From Sesamum alatum (Eukaryota; Streptophyta; Magnoliopsida; Lamiales; Pedaliaceae), in contig JACGWO010000010.1 in NCBI GenBank assembly GCA_034509735.1, positions 7,825,193-7,889,192 on the forward strand: a stretch of 64,000 nucleotides of DNA, in the 5' to 3' direction. The translations under genes and the position numbers were made by a program. How positions within the stretch are numbered: the first letter of the stretch is position 1; the number at the start of each line of letters is the position of its first letter. Below are positions 23,262-34,265 of this stretch, in pieces. Below the pieces are notes generated by a model, which was not told the DNA's origin, did not search any database, and worked only from the letters and a program-made list of their open reading frames with translations.

Positions 23262-25150
23262 AAATGGTGTTATCTGAAGAACACTTTCCTGGTAGACATC
23301 AGAGCTCTATCAGCAGATGGACAAGATACATACATCAGAGTGGATTCTTTTGAGTTAGATAAGAATTTATGCCAACAAATATTCAGGTGTTCACCATCTT
23401 GCTATGCAGATATTTATATTATCTTATGAATTTTTTGACTTTCTCTATTGTTGGCCAGCAGTTGAACTCAAGATAACTAACATTCAATCATGAGAAAATC
23501 TCTTTTCATAAGATACATGCATTACTTGTTTACTAGAAACTACATGCAACATGCTGGCTTGATTGTACTATTATTTCACTGCATGGCATGCTCTTGATGA
23601 ATATGGCTTACATTTGAACTTTATTTAACTCATATGACACGAGAAAAATTGATCACATCAGAAAGAGAGATCTTGTAAGTTGTGTGCATTTCAATTCACA
23701 AGGAAGTATGATGATTGGAAATTACATGAAAAAAGCAGCTGCGAGTATCAACACCTTAAATCTTGCGCATTAGTCAAATAATATCATTATCAAACATTAG
23801 TGAACTTCATTTGAATTCTTTGTAAAACATCATGACTGGAAGCTGAAAGGTATAATAACCATGTGCTCTTTGGTGAACTTTTCCTCAGAAGTTTAGCACA
23901 ATATGATAAGCATTTCTTTTTCTTTTTCTTGTGTTTTTGTTTTTGTTTTTTTTTTTTTTGTTGCCATATTAGATTTCAAATATATATATGAAGTTTAGCA
24001 AAATCATTACTTGTATCAGTATATGAGATGAATGTCTTAATTAAGAAAAGATTAACATGATGAAATTGATGGTGTCATAATCGACCTCTTAGAAGAAGAT
24101 AAAGTACAAGCAAGTTGGAATTTCTTTTACTTCAATGTAAAATTTTATTACCTTTCACCTGTATAATTCTGATCTTAGGGCACACTGGAAGAGGGACTAG
24201 AAATTGCTGTGAAAAGATTATCAAGAACCTCCACTCAAGGACTTGATGAGTTCAAGAATGAAGCAATCTTTATAGCCAAACTTCATCATCGGAATCTTGT
24301 GAGGCTTCTTGGATGCTGCATTCAAGGAGAGCAAAACATGTTGATCTATGAATATACGCATAACAAAAGCCTAGATGTGATTCTATTTGGTAAGAATTAT
24401 AACTTTGCTACAGGCAGAAAATTGCATGTCCTAAATGTAGATTGAATTGCAGCAGCAGGCAAAGTTACCGATTATCATCCACTACTGCTAGTCTCCCTAA
24501 CCAAAATTATTGCTACAAGAAAATGATCATTCATTTTGTACTTGATGCTACACCATCAGCATATTCTAGTACACAGAGTGACTTGTCATCTTCAAGCATC
24601 CTACAACACACAGCAAGTACAGCCACCCCAAAGATTTAACATTACATCAACATTTTATTACTCCAAAGCAAAATTATTCCTCAATGAATCAACATGATTT
24701 TCCCACATCCAGATTATGGATGACTGTATTATGACCCACAAATTTCCCCAAGTTTGAGTTACTCCAAGTCACTGGGAACATGCATAGGTTCATGGTATAA
24801 CAGTAGAGGACTTATATATAGTGATATATTGCTAGATGCTGACATGAACCCAAAGATATCAGACTTTGGATCAGCAAGAAGTTTCGGAGGGAATGAGACA
24901 GCAGCTAAAACACACCGAGTTGTTGGAACATAGTAAGAACCTCAACAACTCATCATAAATACTTTACTCCCTATCACTTGTAACATTATCAAATGCCCTA
25001 TTGCAGTGGCTACATGTCCCAGAATATACGGGGGATTGCCTATTTCAGTAAAGTTAGATGTATTTAGCTTTTGCGTGCTAGTACTAGAAATTGTAAGCGG
25101 AAAGAGAAACAGAGGATTTTCACACAGTGAGCACCATCTTAACCTTGAGA
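23262..25150 (+). pseudogene. S-domain (G-type lectin) receptor kinase fragments (copy 1)
   Basis: Pieces of an S-locus-type receptor-like serine/threonine kinase. 23262-23360 encodes the end of the extracellular part (LVDIRALSADGQDTYIRV). 24179-24389 (AG/GT borders) encodes subdomains [11 protein letters not shown] with the ATP-binding Lys, and [13 protein letters not shown]. About 24806-24932 encodes [20 protein letters not shown] with an intact DFG, but the catalytic HRDLK is replaced by SRGLIYS. 25007-25150 encodes GYMS and, after a frameshift, [19 protein letters not shown]. The membrane segment and the exon with subdomains V-VIb are missing. A pseudogene carried by element X. Confidence 0.9.
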
Positions 25151-25183
25151 GTTCAGACGATCCGAAGCGAATCTGTAGAGAGA

Positions 25184-25330
25184 GGGGCGTGGTGCGACTG
25201 AGCGTGGTGCGGCGTTGTGCGGCAGTGCAGCTGAGCATGGTGCGGCGGTGCGTGGTGCGGCGGTGCAGCTGAGCGTGGTGCGGCTGAGCGTCTGAGCGGC
25301 GAAGCGGCTGAGCGTGGTGCTGGTTGAGGG
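25184..25330. repeat. GC-rich GTGGTGCGGC low-complexity repeat (copy 1)
   Basis: Imperfect repeats of GAGCGTGGTGCGGC and GTGCGGCGGTGCAGCTGAGC right after the last kinase piece. They generate arginine/valine-rich or histidine/proline-rich ORFs on both strands that are not genes. A second short direct repeat, TGGTTGAGGGAGAGA, occurs at 25320 and 25380. Confidence 0.8.
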
Positions 25331-27871
25331 AGAGAGGGGCTAGGGTTTTGGGGGAAAATAAATGCTGAAACAAACATACTGGTTGAGGGAGAGACAAACA
25401 GAGGTTACTGTATTTACTTATTTACCTAATAAATGTATAAATTACTAATATATGTATATTACATACAGAGAGTATATTGATAAATAAAAAATTAAATTAA
25501 AAAAGAACAAAGAGAGAAAATTATAAAGAAAAAAAATAGCGCCAATCTTAACGGTCAAAATAATTTATATAGTGATAAGATGAAAATTATTGTCACTTAA
25601 TACATATTTTTAGTGACAACTTTTAAATTATTATTTGATTTTTTATCACTAATATCATATTTTCTTGTAGTGCATGACAATTAGCCATGATTAAATATCT
25701 TAATTTAATAATTATAATTATAAATTTAATTAATTATATTTCTTAATAAATTTAAAATTTACATATAAAAAATACAATAATTACAATTGTTTAAAAATGA
25801 CCACCCGTTATTTCAAAAATATATAATAATTACAATTATAATTTAAAAATTATCATTAATAATTTAATATTTTAATAAGTGTCTATTGCCTGTCCACTTT
25901 TGAATTTGGGTTTATATCAAGTTAAAAATTTCAACATCCTGCAATATAATAGGAACGTCTATACATACAATCACACAAATCAAGGATTAATGGGATGTGA
26001 TCAAAGTCTTTAAGAGTGCATGATATATTACTGCCTATGTCTTTGAAATATTACTTTTATAATTAATTATACAAACTTAAACTAATAATAATCATTCTGA
26101 ATTGTCTTCTTGGTCGTCACCCTGCTCATCTGTTTCATAAAGTAGCTGTTATATTTGTTGGGACGAAAATTGGGGCGGCTATTGGGACTACAGTTTGTCG
26201 CAAAAAAGGATCATCACCCTACCGTTCCAATTAAATTTTCGGTCGTCCCAAATGTTGTGCCTAAGTTGGGAGGGATCACATGTCGTCCCAAATGTTGTCA
26301 CAAACTATTTCCTACAAAAATATTGGAACGACATTTGGAACGATTTTGGGACAGTTACTTTTTTTAGTGCTATATTCGGACGGAATTTGGGACGAACAAT
26401 TTATTTTGGGACAATACTTGTTGGCATAAGACCTTCCGTTCCAAGTCCGTCCTAAATCGTCCCAATACGGTGCCAAAGTGAGATGACTATTGGAACAAAT
26501 GTTGGCCGTCCCAACATCGTCTTTTTTTTGTAGTGTTATATTATTCATTGAATAAATTCAATTAATAAAAGTAATATATTATAATATATATGAGTAAACA
26601 TGAAATGTTATTAGTTTTTTAATTTGTTCTCGTGACTAAAATAATCTGATCAAAACTACATAATAGAACAATTATACATGGCAATAAACATGGATGCCTA
26701 ATTAATAGTGTAGTTAGACCAATAACTGCACTCTTAAATATTTAATAAATTGAAGTTTGATCAATAAACTTATATTACATGATTTTTTCCAACAATAGGT
26801 AATTTTTATATCATCTTAGTTAAAAATTGTAATACTTATTATTCCACTTAAATTCATTTCATAAATGGTTTCATAAATTTAGAACTTTGTTCTAGAATTT
26901 CTTCGGACAACATGATGAATAAAATAAAAGCTTCATAACAAGGCTATTAGTAGAAAAGTATGTTATAAATAATTTTAATTAAAGATAGTTAATTATCATA
27001 AGAAGTAAAATATTAAAACAAAAATAAATGAAATGAATTATTAATATATTTTTTTCTTTTTAAATTTGCACAACTAAAAAAAATGAAAATGTTATTTCGT
27101 AAGAGAAACAAGTTTAGAAGAACCACAAGTTCAATGAAAATAAAGTTGAACTAAAAACATGGATTTTTATATATGCTTATTTATTCCATTTCAACTAATT
27201 TCACTAAATATTATTCGCCAATTTTTTGAGTTGTATTTATTTGATAAGTAATTTAAATCTACCCTTTAATTAGATGTTAAACATATCAAAACTAAATGAT
27301 AATAGGATCCTATAGAATTGTCTGTAACTATATTGTATTATATAATTATACTTTTTGGACTTTCTTTTAACAATAATATAGTTTAAATATAATACCAAAT
27401 GTCCTTTCTATATTCTAAAACTTCGATCAATTTCCCATATGTTTCATTCGACCGCAACATTTTGAGTAGTCTATATTTTCAAATAAACGAACTCCTATGA
27501 AACTAAATTCAAGGGCTTCTTAAACATAGGTTGATAGACATTTAAAGTACTTTCTATGACATAATTATAACTACTTAAATTAACATTTTTTCTTATAACT
27601 GGTAATATATGATATGATACTTTTATAATATTTTTCACTATTTATTGTACACCTACTGTATTCCAAAGTACAAATTAAGTTTAATTTATAGAGTTTTATC
27701 CATAACTTATTATATAAAATTAGTTAAAAATCTTAGTACTAACTAGGAAAATTATATACGCTACATATATATAGGTAAAGATACGATTTAGAAATTTGAA
27801 GAGGCAATTATTCAAAAGAAAGGGAAGCAATTGGGATATTTTTCCATTAATTTAATATAATTTAAATTTTA

Positions 27872-28965
27872 GGGTAAATTATATCTACCTCCCCTAAGGT
27901 TTGACATAATTACAAATACCCCTTGTTGTTTGAAAAATTACAAATATCCCCTTGAGGTTTATAACTGTCTAACAAATAACCCATTTTCATTAATTTTTAT
28001 GGGTGAACTGATCAAAATGCCCTTATACACTGAATTATTTTTATTTAATTTTTAAATTTTTTTTGGACTACAATGTACAGGGAGAGGTTCTTAAATTTTT
28101 TACACAGATGAGCAATAATGCAATTTGCCTTGGCCGATTTTTCTACAATGTTAATAAAAAATTCAAGGGCAAAATGATCAATTTCAAGCCTTTGGTGAAA
28201 AATTACAAACCTCAGGGGGTATTTGTACAGTACAAGAGAACAAGGTTTCAGAGACGGAAATTTCCGTCTCTGAAGCCTACAAATCCGTCTCTGAAGAAAA
28301 TCAGAGACGGAAATTTTCGTCAATAAATCTGTAGCAGAAGGTCCCATGGCTCCGTGCTGTTTCCGTCTCTGAAGTTAAGACGGAAATTTCCGTCGCTAAA
28401 TCCATCTTTGAATTCAAAAAAATTAATAAACAGTCACTTTGAATCCGTGGCTAATCTGTCTCTAAATTTGTAAATCTCCCATAGATGATCATCTCTAATT
28501 CTGTCTCTGATTCTGTAGTTATTTCAGTGGCTGAATCTATACAATTTTACAGATGAAAATAATAATTTTGCACCCCTGCTTGGATTTTGCATACAAGATC
28601 AATTTGCATTCATCCCCAAAAAAAATGTCAAATAGCTACAAAACCAATTTAGATTCATTCATTGCTCCGATTTACATCCAACGAGGTTTAACACTGAGTT
28701 TAATAACAAGAAACATATCAAAAGGAAGTAAGAATCTAAAAAAATTTCCCACAAGTCGCAGTTGGAGTGTTAGGGTGCACGCTTTTGAACCTCGACGAAG
28801 AAATTCCATTAGCTGCCGCACCAACAACAAGTCTAGCATGGTGATCACAATTCATGGTTGAATCAAAGAGGAGTCATAAGATACAAAAATGCAATTCTAG
28901 CCATCTAGCAACGAGGGGTATTTGTAATTATACCAAAGCTCAGGGGAAGTAGATGTAATTTACCC
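27872..28965. mobile_element. 1.09 kb MULE in block A'
   Basis: Same insertion as 18662-19753, with target duplication TAAATTTTA on both sides. It shows cleaner GACGGAAATTTCCGTCTCTG palindromes than the A copy. It was present before A and A' separated. Confidence 0.92.
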
Positions 28966-30066
28966 TAAATTTTAGAATAAGATATTATAAATATATGAGT
29001 AATATGAGATTTTATTTTAATTTTTTCTGATGACTAAAATGATTGAAATTGCATAAGAAATATAATTTTATAAAGAAATAAAAAGTAACTTGCAAGGATA
29101 CCTTAATAGAATAATACTGCAAGTTCGATGAAAATAAAATTCAATTAAAAAGAAAGACTTTAAAGTAAATGTTAAAATCAATTACTTATGAAAACAAAGT
29201 TAGAATAAGATCACCTATATCATAAGTGATTTCATAATTAATTGTCTTTATAATAGTAATTGTAATCATAATAATACTATTCGTTTAACTTATTTTATGA
29301 ATTAAATAAATCTGTATATATGGAATGCTTAATGCACTAGCTGCTTGGTCTATAAGTATGCTACTACATTATTTTCAAAAATATGTAATTTGATTTATGT
29401 GCATTTATATTTTTAATTGGGATAATTACATTTGCACTCCATCACTTATTGTTCTTATACAAAAATCACCCCTATCTTTTTGAAAAATTACAGAAATCAC
29501 CCCTAGCAATCTTAAGAACATGAAAATGCCCCTATCGGCCCTGTCAAACTTTAATATAATTTTTCAAGTATAGAAATGCGCTCAGGGGTGTTTCAATAAT
29601 TACCAAAAGGTAGAGGAGATGCCAAAGTAATGGTAGAAATGCGCTTAAGGGTGTTTCTATAATTACCAAAAGGTAGAGCAGATGTCAAAGTAATGTTTGC
29701 AGGGATTAGAAATATGACCCTATATATTTTTTTATTATTTATACCAATTTTCAATTTATTTTATTTTATTAATTTTTTATTTGAATCTCTATATAAAATT
29801 AAACCTTTTCATAACAGAAATATTAAATAATTTAATTAATATGTTAATAAAATGAGTTACTAGATTATAAGTTTAATCCAAAAAAAAAAATCACACTTGT
29901 ATAAATTATTTGAAATTATTAAAATTAAAATATTATTTATCCTCTCTCTTTATTATAACTAATTTTACTAAAATTAATAAATTATAATTCAAAATAATTA
30001 TGTATATATAAATCGTATTGAAATTAGTAAAATAAATAATTTATTTATTAAAAAGATATTTTCAAT

Positions 30067-30338
30067 ATTTTTTGGAAGTGAAAGTGATGAACTATTATTA
30101 ATTGAAGCAAATCGATTACAATGAATCTTGTCGAATATCAATATATAATAGAGACAATTACAATAATCATATCGTGATCAATAATATCACATAAATTAAA
30201 CACAAACAATACGTTACTATTACAGTATGCAAATAATACCTACTATGTAGCAGAACATCATCCCACGCAGGGGTTCAAACCCATGACCTCTAAGATCATG
30301 GGACCTCAGCTTTGCCAACTAGGCTAGGCCTCATCGAC
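30067..30338 (-). mobile_element. tRNA-derived SINE
   Basis: On the minus strand the head shows a pol III A box TAGCCTAGTTGG (30315-30326) and a B box GGTTTGAACCC (30271-30281) about 33 bp apart. A roughly 200-bp AT-rich body follows, ending near CTTCCAAAAAATATTG. The equivalent places in block P and at 35480 lack it, so it is an insertion. Exact ends and target duplication are not resolved. The tRNA-like head does not fold as a full tRNA. Confidence 0.78.
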
Positions 30339-30394
30339 AATTTTAAATTTGTAAATTATTAAATTATTCTTTTTGAAAAAAAAAAATTCTTTTT

Positions 30395-30600
30395 TCCCCA
30401 ACACCACCGCCATGCCCACCCCCAACCTCTGCCGACGACCTTGCCCCCGCATCTGCCACCCTGTTGCCCTTGCGCCCTCGCTCTGCTTGCACCCTCCTTG
30501 TCGCCTCCCCGTCTGCGCCCAAGCCCTCTTTCGACTTTGTCCGCCCTCGCCGCAGCCTAGCCTTCACCCTCCTCTCCCTTCATCCGCCATCCAAATTTGT
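30395..30600. repeat. GC-rich MULE core
   Basis: C-rich on the plus strand (CCCCAACACCACCGCCATGC at its start). Related to 11876-11995 plus 14143-14232 and to 35515-35730. On the minus strand all three keep a similar translation around RRVQAERGRK and GGGHGGGVGEKRI. No known domain; either a very old captured coding piece or simple low complexity. Confidence 0.6.
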
Positions 30601-31370
30601 ATGTTTAAATGCATAAACATATACATATAAGTAATTATAAATATATATACATATATGTCTTAATTTATTAATTTTAGTCAAAGTTAATTATAAATAAAAA
30701 TAGAGGATAATAATACTTTAATTTTAAGAATTTAAACTAATTTATACAAGTTTGATAATTTTTTAATTTAAATTTATAACCCAGTAACTAAACTTTATTA
30801 TTATATTAACTAAATAATTTAAAAATTTTATTATTAAAAGGTGTAATTTATATACATATTCAATTAAAAAAAGTTAATAAAATAATTTTAACTTAATTTA
30901 AAAACTGGTGTAAATAATAAAGTAATATATAGGATATATTACTTATCCCCATAAATATACTTTGACACTCATTTACTTTTTATTGATTATAGAAACACCC
31001 CTGAGGGCATTTTTATCATTAAAAAATTATATTAATGTTTGACCGGATGAAATAGGGGCATTGCTGCGTTTTAAAGGTTGTCGGGGCTGGTTTTTATAGT
31101 TTTTCAAAAGGCGTGGGTGGTTTGTATAAATGACAATAGATGAGGGGTTGTAAATGTAATTATCCCTTTCAATTAAACTCAAACTTAATTAAATTAGTCA
31201 CTGATTTTTTTACTTATTCTATTGATCAATTCATTTTATACGATATTATTTGTCAATTTAGACTATTTTCATGAGGAATAAAATAAAGAGTAAAGAGATT
31301 ATTATAAGAAAATTATAGTGTAAACAACTTTAGTGATAGTATAATTAGACTAAAAAAAATACTGATTTTA

Positions 31371-33440
31371 TTTTATTAAAACTATATTGTGAACAACTCT
31401 TGTCTCGACTTCATAATTCACAATACCTGACTCCCTCCCATATAGGTACAAAAATCACATAGTTATATGTATGTAAATAGCAAGTGGTTTTACAAAACTT
31501 TAGGAGCCACGCCCTAACTCATAGATACATGCATGACACGTCCAAATTAGGTGGGTCCTATTGCAGGGGAAGCCATTAACCCTCATTCTCGGCATCCACC
31601 TGGTCTAGAGGAGGAAACAACACAAAATATGTAAGCAAAAGTTTAGTGAGAGGCCAGTCGTAAGGTGCAAGAGCATTAAAAATAGTAGTAGGAAATATAC
31701 CAAATTTTATTCATAAAAATCTTTTGTTGCTTCCTTGCAAATCTGTTCAAAGCGGCTCATAGAGGACAAGTATTCTAAATAAACCTAAAAGTACAATAAA
31801 CATGTGAAAATTAGATCAGGCAGTTACCACCCTTTTGACTCCCTAAAAACCATTTACTACCTTATCTTTCAAGCAGGGAACGACCCTATGACCGCTTGGA
31901 AATTCCATGCCTAGATATACGGCGGATCCAATCACAACCGCATACAACCTCGAGTCCGTCTGTGATAGGACACCTATATTGGAACTTGAGGATGGAGCCT
32001 CTACTAGTTGCCTTATGCTAGCCTAGTGTGCCCGAAACTGTCCAGCCCGGGGCCCAATGACCGCATTGTATAGAAAATCGCATCGTATATGAGAGCAAAT
32101 AATCAGGGCATGATACTCGTCACTTAAAGACAGACTTTACTTGCAAGCAATATAAAAATATCATGGAAATGAATAAAAGCAATCTAACCGTCATTGGATC
32201 ATGTAAAGCAAAATGTGACTTTTTTATGGAATCTTATTTCATTTCTTCAGGAGTAATGGCGGAAAGAATTAGAGATATTATCATAATCAACCGGTAAATA
32301 ATAATGAAACTGATTTATACTCCTCCAAGTTTCGCAGAAACTATTATAATTGATTAACGGTACTCACTGTAGGGTCCCGACTGCTAGCTAGCCCCAGGGT
32401 TTATGGTTGCTTTGATGCGCAAGGATCACATGTCCAGATATAATTAAATATTTAAACAACTAATTAGATTCCAATTAGGATATAGTATTGTCAATTACAT
32501 ATTACCGTGAAATTCATTTACTTACTTCTAACTAGATAATTGCTAATATTAATTTTCACACTTTAATAAATTTCATTTACAAAATTACCCTACACTATGA
32601 CAACTAAACTTGCATTACACCATTTCATTTCTTTATTACATGCACTGTACAGTAGTATGCACACAACTATGAATCTGTGATTTATTAACTTTTGAGGGAC
32701 AAAACAATCAAACACTTAAAACTCAATGTTAATTTCATATTATTCCAACTATCAATAATGTACATAAATACTCGAATAGATTAACTAAGTCATTTAATTA
32801 ATGGTAATATTTTGTCTATTTAGCCAATTCAAAAGCATAGCTATGGCTAGTATTAATTATAATCGATTAATCGGGTAATAATAAAACTATAACATGATTC
32901 AATATTTATGAAAGGTAAAATTAGTAATATAATCAACTTCAAATATATATATATATATATATATAACCGAATGAATAAGAAATATAAACACTTAATGTTT
33001 ATAACTAAGGTCTTTGCAATGTTTTTTCTTTTTTAATATATAGAGCTCAAATATATAAGACTATATGCAGTGATTGAGCAAGTGTCTTCCATTGATATTA
33101 GTCATCATCCACGTTTTTATCTATTTCTTTTACTATATAATTATCATTTGACTTTTATTAAGGTGTGAAAGATTTCTACACCTATAATCCTAGCTATGAG
33201 TATCGAATCCAAGTAATTGAGCAATAAGTGGTAAACAAAATTAAATATATATACATATTTATTTTAACTTGCAAACTAATAATCCATTGCTGAAACAATT
33301 AAATGTTGATATGAATTTTTGAGCAGGAAAACAATTCAAAAATTTTGTTAAACTAAATTCATTTTCCCAATCATAAATGAAAAAGAAAACCATGAAATAG
33401 GAAGTCGAATAAATTGATCAATCAAAGCAAATAATAAAGA
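31371..33440. other. Unclassified intergenic stretch
   Basis: No gene recognised. 31393-31450 is a fragment of the LTR-like family seen at 9565. 31500-32140 is less AT-rich and has the look of dispersed-repeat DNA, perhaps from an LTR retrotransposon, but no coding match or defined end is visible. 32400-33440 is AT-rich, with an (AT)n tract near 32945-32966. Confidence 0.5.
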
Positions 33441-33467
33441 CGGCAAAATAGTTTGATACTTAGATTT

Positions 33468-33630
33468 GGGGTGGGGCTGCGCGAACGCAAGCCCCCGCTA
33501 CCACAAATTATGACGTAGGCTCCACCATTTAGGCAGACCTTAGGCGAGCACCCCTCCAAAGTGCAATGGAGGTCACCAACCTAGGCCATGGGCCTTATTG
33601 ATCGCCCATCGACCCCGTCCAGGTAAGTAT
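33468..33630 (-). ncRNA. U1: U1 spliceosomal snRNA gene
   Basis: RNA component of the U1 snRNP, which pairs with 5' splice sites in the nucleus. The 5' end is ATACTTACCTG, the universal splice-site-pairing segment. Then come stem-loop I with GATCAATAAGG, stem-loop II with ATTGCAC (U1A site), the sequence GAGCCTACGTC, the Sm site ATAATTTGTGG, and the 3' hairpin GCGGGGGC...GCGCAGCCCC. Length is about 163 nt, as in other plants, with no visible deletion. A near-consensus 3' box (CA...AGTATCAA) follows. The promoter matches pol II snRNA genes. It lies about 313 bp downstream of U2 on the same strand. Likely functional. Confidence 0.95.
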
Positions 33631-33651
33631 GTTTCAAGTTGGGATTGCTTT

Positions 33652-33705
33652 GGCTAATATCCGCTCATCTCCTACTAGTCACACATTGCTTATTCGATGT
33701 GGGAT
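33652..33705 (-). promoter_or_regulatory. U1 promoter: USE and TATA-like box
   Basis: Perfect plant upstream sequence element ATCCCACATCG (33695-33705) and a TATA-like ATATTAGC (33653-33660), separated by 34 bp. The TATA-like box starts 30 bp before the RNA start. In plants this spacing specifies pol II rather than pol III transcription of snRNA genes. Confidence 0.9.
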
Positions 33706-33943
33706 GCATGTGGATAAAGCTTAATTAATTTGCAGTTTGTTATTAATATATATGTTTCATAGCTAGTTAATGAAAAATGAATTAGTGCAAGATCTCATAT
33801 GATGGTTTGTGTTTGACAATGATCATGAATATCTATGTTTTTATCTATTTCTTTCACTTTACAATTATCAATTGACTCTTATGCTCTTGGTTTCAACTAT
33901 TCAAATAAGTGCAATTTAGGTTAATAAAAGTAGACTAGAATTG

Positions 33944-34139
33944 GTGGGGTGTGCCAGGCCAAGGCAATAGTGCAACGCCAAGGCGACGCTTGAGAGCCCC
34001 AGCAGCAAGCTGCCGTGATGGGCTCTCCCCCTAGAAAAATTAATTTAATATCATGTGGACCAATGGTCCACGTATCAGATATTAAACTGATAAGAACAGA
34101 TACTACACTTGATCTTAGCCAAAAGGCCGAGAAAGGTAT
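33944..34139 (-). ncRNA. U2: U2 spliceosomal snRNA gene
   Basis: RNA component of the U2 snRNP, which pairs with the intron branch point. The 5' part is ATACCTTTCTCGGCC, TTTTGGCTAAGATCAAG, then the branch-point-pairing GTGTAGTATCTG. Stem IIa/IIb is intact (GTGGACCATTGGTCCAC), followed by the Sm-like site TTAATTTTTC and the two 3' stem-loops (GAGAGCCC...GGGGCTCTC). Length about 196 nt, as usual for plant U2. The 3' box is near consensus (CACC...AGTCTAC). No lesion is visible. The exact 3' end is uncertain by a few bases. Likely functional. Confidence 0.95.
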
Positions 34140-34164
34140 GATTAACTCAGTGCCAGAGCCTAAT

Positions 34165-34218
34165 CTTTTGTAGCACACACAACCCTTCTCTATGCTCTGT
34201 TCCATTCCGATGTGGGAG
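34165..34218 (-). promoter_or_regulatory. U2 promoter: USE and weak TATA-like box
   Basis: CTCCCACATCG (34208-34218) differs from the RTCCCACATCG consensus only at the first base. The TATA position, 35 bp on and 33 bp before the RNA start, reads TACAAAAG, a poor TATA box. Spacing fits a pol II snRNA promoter, but promoter strength is questionable. Confidence 0.8.
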
Positions 34219-34265
34219 ATCGATGAGAATCAGATCATATCCTATCCATTTTTCAGCTTCACTTT

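Larger units (their letters stand above)
21092..26535. mobile_element. Element X: gene-capturing CACTA-like transposon (copy 1)
   Basis: The right end is TTTTTTTTGTAGTG preceded by repeated TTGGGACG / CGTCCCAA motifs (26155-26520). The left subterminal region (21097-21560) holds the same motifs in inverted arrangement, but the first dozen terminal bases (CACTACAAAAAAA) are missing. It carries pieces of ALDH7 (minus strand) and of an S-domain receptor kinase (plus strand) with introns, so capture was at the DNA level. No transposase is recognised. A second, nested CACTA-like end (TTTTCTTGTAGTG) is at 25661-25673. Confidence 0.85.
1..26793 (+). repeat. Tandem segmental duplication, copy 1 (partner 37409-64000)
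   Basis: Seen directly: the bases at 1 onward recur at 37409 onward, same strand and order. The offset drifts only slightly: 37409 at position 159, 37379 near 5600, 37199 near 9500, 37218 near 12570, 37206 near 21100 and 37209 near 26155. The drift comes from small indels plus one rearranged patch at 8170-8480. All nested transposons in this stretch have a partner at the expected place. The period is about 37.2 kb; the single-copy remainder of the first period is 26794-37408. Both outer borders are beyond the window, so unit length and copy number are not known. Confidence 0.97.
29419..31166. mobile_element. P-type MULE in block A', without the nested hAT
   Basis: Ends GGGATAATTACATTTGC and GTAAATGTAATTATCCC. 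Flanks are TTTTTAATT and TTTCAATT, a slightly decayed copy of the target duplication seen perfectly in block P. It holds a SINE (about 30067-30338) and the uninterrupted GC-rich core (30395-30600). It therefore shows what the P element looked like before the hAT insertion. Confidence 0.88.
26536..31370. repeat. Block A' (second copy of block A)
   Basis: Begins exactly after the GTAGTG end of element X and matches A from 16027. It lacks the GRF MULE (single TGTTTCATT at 27440-27448), contains the 1.09 kb MULE, and continues through the complete SINE and both arms of the P-type MULE, followed by the same right flank as block P. Confidence 0.92.

Noticed and set aside
24942..25397. 151-codon minus-strand frame rich in His, Arg and Ala
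   Set aside because: Antisense of the kinase fragment plus the GTGGTGCGGC low-complexity tract.
30240..30340. Possible tRNA gene on the minus strand
   Set aside because: A and B boxes are present, but the acceptor and anticodon stems do not form and an AT-rich body follows. A tRNA-derived SINE fits better.
33921..34205. 94-codon minus-strand frame
   Set aside because: It overlaps the U2 snRNA gene and its promoter; the RNA gene explains the sequence.
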